A stretch of 18,239 bases of DNA from Lachnospiraceae bacterium UBA1766 (lineage in GTDB: Bacteria > Bacillota > Clostridia > Lachnospirales > Lachnospiraceae): NCBI GenBank assembly GCA_002314715.1, contig DCGY01000037.1, forward strand, positions 1 through 18,239, given 5' to 3'. This document shows, piece by piece, positions 1-7,855 of this stretch. Within the stretch, counting starts at the first letter, position 1. Each line of letters opens with the position of its first letter. The position numbers and the translations under genes were made by a program. The notes beneath the pieces were generated by a model. It saw nothing but the letters and a program-made list of their open reading frames with translations, was not told the DNA's origin and did no database searches.

Positions 1-2723
1 CGGGAGATTTTAACAGTTCTATTGATAAAATTATGGAAGATTATCAGGCAAACATCTGGTATACCTCTTATCGTTGTGGTCTTTTGGAATTAAGTCCATC
101 GTCCTTCAGTAATTTGTTTGATATTTGCAATGTGGAGAAAAAAGGCACCAATACCGTGAAACTGTGGAATGGACTTCTATATATTGGCGCTGATGATGGC
201 CTTTACATACTGGATGAAGAAAGATCCTGCAGTGTAGAGAGTCCGTTTACAGAATTATTTCAGGGGAAAATCATTCGTGCCTTGAATGTGGATTCGCAGA
301 ATAATCTGTGGGTAGCTACGGATACAGAGGGCTTCTATGAGATTGTCTCAGAAGATGAGATATACAATTATAGTCTTGAAAATGGACTTCCTTCCAAAAG
401 AGCAAGATGTACCATTGAATTACCGGATGGAAGCATCGCGGCATCTACTTATTCCGGCATTTCCTTTATCCGTGATTATGAGATTGTTTCTACGTTGAAG
501 AACAACGAGGAAATGAAGCCGGCCTATGCATTGTGCCTGTTGGCTGTGGATGAGCATACTGTATTTGCAGGAACAAACGGAGACGGAATCTGCATTATCA
601 AGGACGGGCAGGTGGAGACCTACATCACTCATCAGGATGGACTTCCATCCGGGGTAATCCTGAATCTGTACAAGGACAAATCCGGTGATGGATTTTTCGT
701 ACTCTCAGGCAGTGGTCTTTGTTACATGTATCCGGACTATTCCATCAGAGAATTTGAGGAATTCCCTTTTTACAACAACACCGATTTGTTTCAAACCACA
801 AGAAATGATGTCGTAATCCTGTCCACCGCAGGAATCTATATCGTGAATTATGACGAGCTGATGTCTTTCGGACCGATGAATGTCCATCACCTGGATGGAA
901 AGATGGGTCTGCCCGGAAGTGTAGCCAGTAACGCACGAAACTACATGACAGACGATGATATTCTGTATTTTGCAGGCAATACCGGCATATACAAGCTGGA
1001 CTGCGGTGATTGTGCGCTCGGGGTCGATTCCTACAAGATCAACATGAAATCGGTATTGCTGGACAAAACAAAATCCGATGTGACTGTAAACAGAGAGATA
1101 TTCGTTCCGGCCGGGACAAAGAAGGTTACGTTGGCTCTGGAACTGTATAACTATACAACTACCGATCCCTATATCCGATTCTTTTTGACGGGTGTCGACG
1201 ACGAACCTTCTATGGTTCTGGCAAGTGAATTACAGGAGATTTCTTATTTCGATATTCCGAGCGGAAGCCATTCCTTTGTCGTAGAAGTGTTGGATTCGGC
1301 AGATCAGACCTCCGTTTTGGGAAGCTATACCTATATTGTGGAGAAAAGTAAGGAAGCCTATGAAAACTCGGCATTCATCACATTTTTTCGATTAGGCGTT
1401 GTTCTTGTTGCACTGACGATTGTGTGGATTGTGACCAACATTCCATTAACAATTATGCACAAAAGAACTGAGAACGAGCTTGGCAAAAAGGAGGTTGAGC
1501 GCAAAACCACAGAGAAAATGCTGGATAAAATGATTAAAACCTTGGCTTCCAGCATCGATGCGAAGGACGAATATACACATGGTCATTCTGAGCGAGTGGC
1601 AAAGTATGCCCTGAAGCTGGCACAGGCCATGGGTCTGTCAAGCAAGGAATGCAAGGAAGTCTTCTATGCCGGCCTGCTCCATGATGTGGGAAAAATTGCA
1701 ATCCCGGATCAGATTATCAATAAAGCAGGAAAGCTCACGGATGAGGAATTCGCTGTGATTAAATCGCATCCAGGACGAGGAAGTCAGATTTTGTCTCAGG
1801 TAGAAGATATGCCATATCTTTCCATCGGAGCGAAATATCATCATGAGAAATATGACGGCTTTGGTTATCCTTGTCACGTAAAGGGCGAGGAAATTCCTCT
1901 TCTTGCGAGAATTATTGCCGTTGCCGATTCTTATGATGCGATGACTTCAAAGAGAAGCTACCGCGACATTTTGAAACAAAATATTGTAAAGCAGGAGATC
2001 TGGAAGGGAATTGGAACACAGTTTGATCCGAAGATCGCAAAGCATATGATTGCTCTCATTGATGCAGATGTAAATTATGATATGCGTGAAAAGGATGACG
2101 AGAAATACGAGACGATTAATGAAATTCAAACAAATGAATTTTGGGAAGATTACAATGCAATCAGTAAGCCATCCGAAGAAAAAGTGATGTCTGCGCCAGA
2201 CATTAAGTATTTCGGAGAATTCATTTGTATGACCGACCAATGGATGAAACCTGTCAGGATAACTGAAATAGTAGCGGAAAAAACCGAAGTGAAGTTTATC
2301 TCTACGACCGATGAAGAAGCAGAGTATATCTGGAATGTACCTAGTTTATTTCTGTACACCTCCGATGACGGAGAACCGGTGGGAGAGAATTATAAGGAAC
2401 TGGCGGTGTTCAGGTGTGCAGGCTACAGTTGGAAAGCAAGTGATACGGTTAGCGAAGAGGACAAACTCATCCGAAAGGAAGCGTTCGTGGATTGGAAGAA
2501 TTGGCTTTCCAAGAACAAGGAAGGTCTTGCGTATCGCATTACGATTCAAAGAGAAGGAAATGTCATTTCTCTCCTCATTGAGAATGACCTGATTGATGTT
2601 ACCGGAAAGGTAGAACTTCCGGGCGACTACAAGGCACCGGTATATGTTTCCGTATCCGGTGAAAAATGTATCATTACAGATATCCGGGTAACCAATGATT
2701 ATGCCACTGAGAGTGGACTGTGA
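1..2723 (+). CDS. Beta-propeller HD-GYP domain membrane phosphodiesterase, 5'-truncated by window edge
   Basis: A probable cyclic-di-GMP phosphodiesterase whose external sensor is a two-component-regulator-type beta-propeller. The frame is open from base 3, and the residues before the ATG at 33 (SSIDKIMEDYQANIW) continue a propeller repeat, so the true start is upstream. Numbering from that ATG: propeller repeats to about 330, a Y_Y_Y-like beta domain at about 345-440, one membrane helix at about 448-475, then a cytoplasmic HD-GYP domain at about 500-660. The HD-GYP domain holds HGHSERV near 516, H550-D551 in HDVGKI, and HHEKYDGFGYP at 603-613; both signature motifs are intact, so the enzyme is probably active. 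About 220 C-terminal residues after the HD-GYP domain match no family I recognise. A signal peptide is expected upstream. There is no response-receiver domain, so the propeller probably signals across the membrane directly. The next gene begins within 40 bases on the same strand. Confidence 0.9.
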   Translation, partial: GDFNSSIDKIMEDYQANIWYTSYRCGLLELSPSSFSNLFDICNVEKKGTNTVKLWNGLLYIGADDGLYILDEERSCSVESPFTELFQGKIIRALNVDSQNNLWVATDTEGFYEIVSEDEIYNYSLENGLPSKRARCTIELPDGSIAASTYSGISFIRDYEIVSTLKNNEEMKPAYALCLLAVDEHTVFAGTNGDGICIIKDGQVETYITHQDGLPSGVILNLYKDKSGDGFFVLSGSGLCYMYPDYSIREFEEFPFYNNTDLFQTTRNDVVILSTAGIYIVNYDELMSFGPMNVHHLDGKMGLPGSVASNARNYMTDDDILYFAGNTGIYKLDCGDCALGVDSYKINMKSVLLDKTKSDVTVNREIFVPAGTKKVTLALELYNYTTTDPYIRFFLTGVDDEPSMVLASELQEISYFDIPSGSHSFVVEVLDSADQTSVLGSYTYIVEKSKEAYENSAFITFFRLGVVLVALTIVWIVTNIPLTIMHKRTENELGKKEVERKTTEKMLDKMIKTLASSIDAKDEYTHGHSERVAKYALKLAQAMGLSSKECKEVFYAGLLHDVGKIAIPDQIINKAGKLTDEEFAVIKSHPGRGSQILSQVEDMPYLSIGAKYHHEKYDGFGYPCHVKGEEIPLLARIIAVADSYDAMTSKRSYRDILKQNIVKQEIWKGIGTQFDPKIAKHMIALIDADVNYDMREKDDEKYETINEIQTNEFWEDYNAISKPSEEKVMSAPDIKYFGEFICMTDQWMKPVRITEIVAEKTEVKFISTTDEEAEYIWNVPSLFLYTSDDGEPVGENYKELAVFRCAGYSWKASDTVSEEDKLIRKEAFVDWKNWLSKNKEGLAYRITIQREGNVISLLIENDLIDVTGKVELPGDYKAPVYVSVSGEKCIITDIRVTNDYATESGL

Positions 2724-2760
2724 GATATAAATAATTTTAAGAATGAGAGACAGTATTATT

Positions 2761-3180
2761 ATGAAGAAGTTTTTTTGCGTAAGTAATAGGATACTATTAT
2801 TGATTGCCGGAATTGTATGGTTGATAGCAGGATTTAATGTGGCAAGACTTGGAGTTCTGTCATATCTAATAATAACTTTCCATTGGTATTATATATTGTT
2901 GTCAATTATAGTTTTTTGTGCATTTGGAGCTATGTTCTTTAAAATGACTGTAAAGCATACAAAAAGGATAGCATCCTATAGGGACAAAATGCCATTTTGG
3001 TATTTTTTTGATGTCAAGTCTTATATTATTATGGCCTTCATGATGAGTGGAGGAATTGGATTCCGTGCGGCAGGCATCTTTCCGGATGTATTTGTTGCTT
3101 TCTTTTATAGCGGATTAGGATGTGCGCTATCTTTGGCAGGTATCGTATTTTTGATAAGGTTCACTGCTTATAAAGAGTAG
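2761..3180 (+). CDS. Small four-helix integral membrane protein of unknown function
   Basis: About 139 residues with four hydrophobic stretches, at roughly 9-31, 38-58, 85-105 and 112-133. A short basic loop containing KHTKR lies between helices 2 and 3. I do not recognise the family. The chosen start (MKKFF...) has a weak purine stretch GAGAG about 10 bases upstream. An in-frame ATG at 2743 would add six residues but has no visible ribosome binding site. The gene follows the HD-GYP gene by 37 bases with no terminator between, so the two are probably cotranscribed; a hairpin terminator follows at 3228. The gene is visibly more AT-rich than its neighbours, with more ATA and TTT codons. No catalytic motif or conserved charged residue within a membrane segment suggests a function. 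Confidence 0.7.
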   Translation: MKKFFCVSNRILLLIAGIVWLIAGFNVARLGVLSYLIITFHWYYILLSIIVFCAFGAMFFKMTVKHTKRIASYRDKMPFWYFFDVKSYIIMAFMMSGGIGFRAAGIFPDVFVAFFYSGLGCALSLAGIVFLIRFTAYKE

Positions 3181-3227
3181 CAGAAATCAAATCCGTGGAA
3201 GATAATAATGAAAAAAGGACTAAAATG

Positions 3228-3266
3228 AATGCCCATGAATATTAACAATATTCATGGGCATTTTTT
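3228..3266. terminator. Intrinsic terminator between convergent genes
   Basis: Perfect 16-bp inverted repeat: AATGCCCATGAATATT at 3228-3243, a 3-base loop, and its exact complement at 3247-3262, running into a T tract that ends at 3266. It ends the plus-strand HD-GYP and membrane-protein unit. On the minus strand the stem is followed by only a short T run, so it may also stop the chemoreceptor transcript, less efficiently. Confidence 0.9.
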
Positions 3267-3298
3267 ATGAATTAGTCAGGATTTTGAAGCTTGAATAC

Positions 3299-5341
3299 TT
3301 ATAACTTGTAGAAATCAATTGCCTCTGCCATGTTATCATTAACAGATCGCATTTCCTGGGTAGAAGCCTGTGTGTCGGAGCATGCGGTCATAACAATCTG
3401 GCAGGATGCGGATACTTCTTCTGCGGAAGCTCCCAATTCTTCGGAAATAGCACTAAGCTCTGTGATAGCGGAGTTCATTTCATCCTTAATGGAGTCCAAA
3501 TTATCCTTCATATTGTTGATGGTCTCAATCTCACTGATAGAAGATTCAACTGATTCGGAAAGAAGAAGGAATTTCTGCTGAGTGGATTTAATCTCAAGCT
3601 GTTCTTTCTGAATAACTTCATATACCTTGTTGGACAAATCTACCGTATGGTTGGACAATACAATAATATTATCAATGATGTTCTTGATTTCCTGTGCGGA
3701 CTCGGCGGATTCATCTGCCAAGCTTCTGATTTCATCGGCAACAACGGCAAAGCCTCTTCCGGATTCTCCGGCGCGGGCTGCTTCGATGGAAGCGTTCAAG
3801 GAAAGCAGGTTTGTCTGTGCTGCGATGGATTCAATTGCCTGTACTGCATTATTAATGTGAGCAATTGCAGCGTTGGTTTCGTTTACCTTTGCGGTAATAT
3901 CCTGAACGGCTTCAACAGATTCATTTGAACTGTTCAGTACAGAGTGCATACTTTCGCTTGCTTCCAAATTAACTTTTTTAATGGAATCGGAAGATTCATG
4001 CAACTTTGTGACATTTTCGTTTAAGGTTTCGATGCTTTCATCCAATTCACTGACCTTATTGGACATATCCTGAACATTTTCCGCTACTGACTGGGAAGTG
4101 GTTGCTACCTCATCAATTGCCTTGCTGATTTGTGAGATGGAGCTAACATTATTGGCAGTCTGCTCATCTACATAAATAATAGAGGAGTTCAGGGCACTTG
4201 CAGAATTCTTTACATTGGCCATGGAAGCATTCAAAGATGACTTCAGGTTTTGGAAAGCAGTGATGATATTATCGGTATCCGATATCACGGAGCGAGCATC
4301 ACACTCTACGGTTACGTCACCTGTACTTAAGGTCTTGATTGCTTTTGAAATGGAAGCCAGCGGTTTTGAAATGGCATTTGCAATAAAAATACAAAGCAGA
4401 ATCAAAAGAACGATACAAACTACGCAAACCACCACGGTAATTATAATGACACGATAAATATCGGACATAACATCGGAAACATTTGCTGCAATAACGGCGA
4501 TATATTTGGTGTCATTGCTGAGATAGTATGCACCGTATTTCTCTCCGCCGTCATAGCTGTACTCAAGGTGTCCGTTATCAAGAGACTTTCCGTCGGAAAG
4601 ATCCTGAACCAGATTATTTATAGCATCATTTTCGACCGGCAAACCTATTTTTTCTGTATCCGGGTGATATAACATATTTCCCTGGAAATCAGTGAAATAA
4701 ACATATGCGGATTCAAGCCCCAATGAGGAAACATCACTGTAATGAACGGCAATGTTGTTTACAAAAGTTCCGGCACCTACGTATCCGATCGGAGTGTGAT
4801 TTTCATCATAAACAGCAATATACATGGAAATGATGAGCTGTCCGGAAGCAGGAGAGGTAATGATTCCTACATTATAAACACCATCGGCACTCTTCATGGC
4901 GTTACGAAGTTCTTCCAAACGAGCTCCTTCACGCATAACCTTTCCGATAACAGGTGCTGCGGGATGGGTTAATACCTTGGAATTCCAATCGGCAATGTAA
5001 ATACCTTCCCAACCGTCTAATTTATTATAGAAGTTAACGGTGTATTCCTGAGCTCGTTGAGCCAGTTCCTCATCCTCCGGATTTTTGAGATAGTCGATGA
5101 CGATGGGGGACTGAATAAAGCCTTCCAGGATTGTTTCATTCAGTTCATTGGCATTGTCAAATGCAACGCCGGTTTGCGTAATCAGCGCAGACATGGAATT
5201 ATAGGTAGATTCCTTTAACTGTTTGCAGCTGGTACTCAGCAGTATTCCACAGATAATTACCGCAAAAATAATCATTGGAACAATAGATAGAAGAATGAGC
5301 GTGAATTTCATGCTCATTTTCTTTTTGTTAGAATTTTTCAT
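3299..5341 (-). CDS. Methyl-accepting chemotaxis protein with extracellular Cache-type sensor
   Basis: A transmembrane chemoreceptor of 680 residues that would signal through CheW and CheA. A first membrane helix at about 13-35 is followed by an extracellular region of about 260 residues of double-Cache type, with segments such as GWEGIYIADWN and TDFQGNMLYHPDT. A second helix lies at about 295-321, then a HAMP linker to about 375 and a long cytoplasmic coiled coil. The conserved hairpin tip near 500-545 is canonical (IAAQTNLLSLNASIEAARAG, then GRGFAVVADEIR). The protein ends in DFYKL and has no CheR/CheB-binding pentapeptide. I chose the start at 5341 because AAAGGAG sits 7-8 bases upstream and the promoter at 5377-5385 lies inside the 18-codon upstream extension. 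The gene stands alone; no other chemotaxis genes are in view. The ligand cannot be told, although amino acids are common for this sensor class. Confidence 0.95.
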   Translation of the reverse strand: MKNSNKKKMSMKFTLILLSIVPMIIFAVIICGILLSTSCKQLKESTYNSMSALITQTGVAFDNANELNETILEGFIQSPIVIDYLKNPEDEELAQRAQEYTVNFYNKLDGWEGIYIADWNSKVLTHPAAPVIGKVMREGARLEELRNAMKSADGVYNVGIITSPASGQLIISMYIAVYDENHTPIGYVGAGTFVNNIAVHYSDVSSLGLESAYVYFTDFQGNMLYHPDTEKIGLPVENDAINNLVQDLSDGKSLDNGHLEYSYDGGEKYGAYYLSNDTKYIAVIAANVSDVMSDIYRVIIITVVVCVVCIVLLILLCIFIANAISKPLASISKAIKTLSTGDVTVECDARSVISDTDNIITAFQNLKSSLNASMANVKNSASALNSSIIYVDEQTANNVSSISQISKAIDEVATTSQSVAENVQDMSNKVSELDESIETLNENVTKLHESSDSIKKVNLEASESMHSVLNSSNESVEAVQDITAKVNETNAAIAHINNAVQAIESIAAQTNLLSLNASIEAARAGESGRGFAVVADEIRSLADESAESAQEIKNIIDNIIVLSNHTVDLSNKVYEVIQKEQLEIKSTQQKFLLLSESVESSISEIETINNMKDNLDSIKDEMNSAITELSAISEELGASAEEVSASCQIVMTACSDTQASTQEMRSVNDNMAEAIDFYKL

Positions 5342-5376
5342 GGCAAATTCTCCTTTTCTCAAATGAGACATACCTA

Positions 5377-5385
5377 ATTGTATCA
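5377..5385 (-). promoter_or_regulatory. Extended -10 promoter for the chemoreceptor gene
   Basis: On the minus strand this reads TGATACAAT: a TACAAT -10 box preceded by the extended -10 TG. The -10 ends about 36 bases before the start codon at 5341. The -35 position is poor (TGCCTT at 17-base spacing), as expected for extended -10 promoters. It looks like housekeeping sigma factor rather than a flagellar-type promoter. Confidence 0.55.
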
Positions 5386-5420
5386 TAAAATACAAAATAA
5401 GGCACTATATTTCTGAATAT

Positions 5421-5449
5421 TTGTTATTTTTTGTTTTGCGTTTTATCAT
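5421..5449 (+). promoter_or_regulatory. Probable sigma-A promoter for the VirD4-like gene
   Basis: TTGTTA at 5421-5426 and TATCAT at 5444-5449 are separated by exactly 17 bases. They match the -35 and -10 consensus at 4 of 6 and 5 of 6 positions. Transcription would start near 5456, leaving a leader of about 130 nt before the start codon at 5586. The region is diverging, with the chemoreceptor promoter about 40 bases to the left. Confidence 0.5.
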
Positions 5450-5475
5450 TCTGAGCAAATCTGCTCGATATCAAC

Positions 5476-5561
5476 TTTCAGTTCATAGGAATGCTCTGCG
5501 GGAGATGCTACATTAGAAGTACAGAGGGCAAGAAAGAAACGAGGCTCTCTATTGACTGAAA
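5476..5561 (+). promoter_or_regulatory. Candidate structured 5' leader RNA upstream of VirD4-like gene
   Basis: TTTCAGT at 5476-5482 is fully complementary to ACTGAAA at 5555-5561. The stem can continue with CA/TG (5484-5485 with 5553-5554) and TAG/CTA (5486-5488 with 5549-5551), leaving two single-base bulges. Inside it, CTCTG at 5494-5498 can pair with CAGAG at 5522-5526. The closing stem ends about 12 bases before the GGAGG at 5573. I do not recognise a known riboswitch class. Chance folding cannot be excluded by eye. Confidence 0.3.
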
Positions 5562-5585
5562 AAACAGAAAATGGAGGAGAAAATT

Positions 5586-6938
5586 ATGAAAGAGCAGAAT
5601 TACTTACAGGTGCCGAATGGAACACTGATTTTAGGAGAAAATCAGTATTATTCCAGAAACTGTTACAAAACACAATTAAATAATAATGTAGTTGTTGTTG
5701 GAACCTCCGGAGCCGGAAAAACCCGTTATGTGGTAAAACCCAATCTTTTGCAGGCATCGGGAAGCTATATCGTGTCAGACCCCAAGGGAAATCTGGCAAA
5801 GGAATTCGGACCATATTTAAAGTCCAAAGGGTACCGTGTTATCACAATGGATTTTATCCATCCGGACAAGTCCCTGCGCTATAATCCCGTAGGTTATTGT
5901 CGAAGTACCACCGACGTTCGAAAACTTGCACATACGATTGTATGGGAAATGAATAAAAGCAGTGGGGCAAGAGGCAGGGGAAGCAGTTACGACCCATTTT
6001 GGGATGAGACGACAGAGATTTTGCTGTCTGCCTTAATCGGTTACCTGCGAGAGACGGACGAATTTCGGGAGGACGAGAAGAATCTGTACACATTGACCAA
6101 GCTCATCAAGGAATCCAATCGAGATATGAAAGGAACAACCGCGAGAGGCCGTTCCCTTTTGGACGACCGAATGGAGAGGCATAAGTTGAAAATGAAGACG
6201 AAAGGAAAAGAGAGTTGGGCGGTGTCTCGCTATGACGAATATAATGTGGCACCGGACAAAACGCACGCCACCATCAATATTTGCTCCCTGGCAAAATTGG
6301 CAACCTTTGATACAGAGGAAACCCGAAAAATGCTTAAGGCAAACGACGTGGATTTTGCTTCTATCGGAAAAGAACCGACTGCTTTGTTCGTTATGGTCAG
6401 TGATACGGACCGTTCAATGGACATTCTGGCTAATTTGTTCTATGGTCAGTTGTTAAATGAATTGTGTATGTACGCAGACGATTGCTGTGAAAACAGTTCA
6501 CTTCCTGTGCCGGTACAGTTTATTCTGGACGATTTTGCAACAAATGCCAGAATTGACAATTTTCAGAACATTATCTCAAACATTCGTTCAAGAAATATAA
6601 GCGCAATGATTATGGTACAATCGGAAGCGCAGCTGTTTTCAGGGTATGGTGACGACGCCAGAACGATTTTGGACAACTGTAATACCTACCTTTATATGGG
6701 TGGTTCGAATACCCATATGGCAGAATCCATCGCAAAAAGGGCGGATAAGCCTGTAAACAAAATTTTGAATATGCCCCTTGGAATGACCTGGATATTCCGC
6801 AGGGGACAGGAACCGATTCTTTGTAATAATTTTGATTGGGAGTGGTTTCGCCAGCAGAAGGGTTTCGTACCCGGCAAGGAACCGAAGCTGTCAAGAAAAA
6901 TCAGGGAAAAGGATTTCCCGGAAAAGGTAATTGCCTAA
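5586..6938 (+). CDS. Soluble VirD4/TraG-like P-loop ATPase (orphan type IV coupling protein)
   Basis: About 450 residues related to the DNA-pumping ATPases of conjugation systems (TraG/VirD4, T4SS-DNA transfer family). Seen in the sequence: Walker A GTSGAGKT at 39-46, the family motif VSDPKGN at about 63-69, a Walker-B-like FILDDFATN with D315-D316, and a downstream glutamine motif (IMVQSEAQ, Q345). Typical members are about 600 residues or more and start with two membrane helices. This one has none and starts almost at the nucleotide-binding domain. The start at 5586 is preferred because GGAGG at 5573-5577 is well placed for it; an ATG at 5571 would make that GGAGG coding. No relaxase, VirB4, VirB6 or integrase is nearby and the gene has its own promoter and terminator. 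It may be a conjugative-element remnant or a domesticated ATPase with another role. Confidence 0.85.
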   Translation: MKEQNYLQVPNGTLILGENQYYSRNCYKTQLNNNVVVVGTSGAGKTRYVVKPNLLQASGSYIVSDPKGNLAKEFGPYLKSKGYRVITMDFIHPDKSLRYNPVGYCRSTTDVRKLAHTIVWEMNKSSGARGRGSSYDPFWDETTEILLSALIGYLRETDEFREDEKNLYTLTKLIKESNRDMKGTTARGRSLLDDRMERHKLKMKTKGKESWAVSRYDEYNVAPDKTHATINICSLAKLATFDTEETRKMLKANDVDFASIGKEPTALFVMVSDTDRSMDILANLFYGQLLNELCMYADDCCENSSLPVPVQFILDDFATNARIDNFQNIISNIRSRNISAMIMVQSEAQLFSGYGDDARTILDNCNTYLYMGGSNTHMAESIAKRADKPVNKILNMPLGMTWIFRRGQEPILCNNFDWEWFRQQKGFVPGKEPKLSRKIREKDFPEKVIA

Positions 6939-6944
6939 GCATTT

Positions 6945-6978
6945 CCCCGTTTGCAATTGGTTGCAGACGGGGATTTTT
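6945..6978 (+). terminator. Intrinsic terminator after the VirD4-like gene
   Basis: CCCCGTTTGCAA at 6945-6956 pairs with TTGCAGACGGGG at 6961-6972 (12 bp with one G-U pair) around a TTGG loop, followed by ATTTTT. It begins six bases after the stop codon. Confidence 0.9.
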
Positions 6979-7041
6979 GCGTTTCGCTTTTAAGTTTGCC
7001 GAATCCGATAATGCACATATATGGTATTTTTTTGCAAAATG

Positions 7042-7050
7042 TGATATAAT
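7042..7050 (+). promoter_or_regulatory. Extended -10 promoter for the H1-like/hydrolase operon
   Basis: TGATATAAT is a perfect TATAAT -10 at 7045-7050 with the extended TG at 7042-7043. No good -35 is present at 16-18 base spacing. It lies between the preceding terminator and the start codon at 7127, giving a leader of about 70 nt. Confidence 0.6.
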
Positions 7051-7126
7051 ATACAAATCGAAAACGTGCATATTTTATGGACATGCCGGAATAAGATATA
7101 CCATGAGAGAACCGGGGAGGTTTATT

Positions 7127-7828
7127 ATGTATCTGTACATTATGGAAAAGGGTGTTACTGCGAAGGATTTTGAATTCCTTTCCGATGTAAATGAGAAAAC
7201 TTATATTATTGCGCCGAATGATTTAAATGTCCCGATTCAGGTTGCTGCTTTGATTGCAAAAACCGGAAATGTTTCGGTAGAACTGGTAGACAAGACGGAT
7301 GAAATTACGATTTCTCTGTTGATTGGAAATTTGGTGGCCGGAGTAAATGATGATGTTGTAATTGCCGGCAACTCCAAGATTTGCGAGAAATTAGTTGATC
7401 GCATTGTAAACGGAGCACATTTAACAAAGGCGGGAGTGGCAAAAAAGAGGAAACCCACAGAAAAGAAGCCTGTGGAAAAGAGTAAGCCTTCTGAAAAAAC
7501 CAAAGCAGCAGAAAAAAGTAAAACCCCTGCCCCGGTGAAAAAGGTAGTTGAGGTGGTAAAAGAAACCAAGGAAACCATAGCGAAACAGATGGAAGAAGCC
7601 CCCAAAAAGAAGGGCAGAGGTCCTGCTTCCAAAAATACCATGTTGGCGAAGGCGGGCATTCCAAAGGAGCATATCGAATTGGTATTGGCGGCAGTTGTGG
7701 ATTCTTCCGATCCCAAGATTGGTTTACCCCTTCAGCTTCAAATGAAATTGGCCGGTGTAGGAGCTATGGACAAGGCAGAGAAATATCAGGAAATGATTTT
7801 ACCGATTTACAATAAGCTTCGCGCTTAA
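7127..7828 (+). CDS. Histone-H1-like Lys/Pro/Ala-rich protein of unknown function
   Basis: 233 residues in three parts. Residues 1-95 form a compact alpha/beta-looking domain (MYLYIMEKGVT, then TYIIAPNDLNVPIQVAALIAK). Residues about 95-168 are a highly basic low-complexity linker of degenerate EKKP/EKSK/EKTK repeats, resembling histone H1 tails. Residues about 168-233 form a second small domain with GIPKEHIELVLAAVV and PLQLQMKLAG. I do not recognise either end domain. The linker suggests nucleic-acid or other polyanion binding, but this is inference. The start is fixed by GGGGAGG at 7114-7120, six bases before the ATG. The frame stays open upstream to 6836, but that extension runs through the preceding terminator and the promoter and is not coding. 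The cysteine-hydrolase gene follows after 27 bases, so the two form an operon. Confidence 0.75.
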   Translation: MYLYIMEKGVTAKDFEFLSDVNEKTYIIAPNDLNVPIQVAALIAKTGNVSVELVDKTDEITISLLIGNLVAGVNDDVVIAGNSKICEKLVDRIVNGAHLTKAGVAKKRKPTEKKPVEKSKPSEKTKAAEKSKTPAPVKKVVEVVKETKETIAKQMEEAPKKKGRGPASKNTMLAKAGIPKEHIELVLAAVVDSSDPKIGLPLQLQMKLAGVGAMDKAEKYQEMILPIYNKLRA

Positions 7829-7855
7829 TCATTTGTTTACAAAGGAGAAGAGGCC

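Noticed and set aside
5342..5395. 18-codon upstream extension of the chemoreceptor
   Set aside because: It has no ribosome binding site and contains the predicted -10 promoter. AAAGGAG supports the start at 5341.
5456..5585. c-di-GMP riboswitch (GEMM class), considered because of GGGCAA and the nearby HD-GYP gene
   Set aside because: The conserved core and tetraloop-receptor segments do not follow GGGCAA, and the spacing does not fit. Other known riboswitch cores I checked also failed to match.
5571..6938. Conjugative element (ICE) around the VirD4-like gene
   Set aside because: No relaxase, VirB4, integrase, excisionase or attachment-like repeats were seen on either side. The flanking genes look like ordinary chromosomal functions.
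6836..7126. N-terminal extension of the H1-like gene
   Set aside because: It overlaps the end of the VirD4-like gene and runs through a terminator and an extended -10 promoter. GGGGAGG supports the start at 7127.
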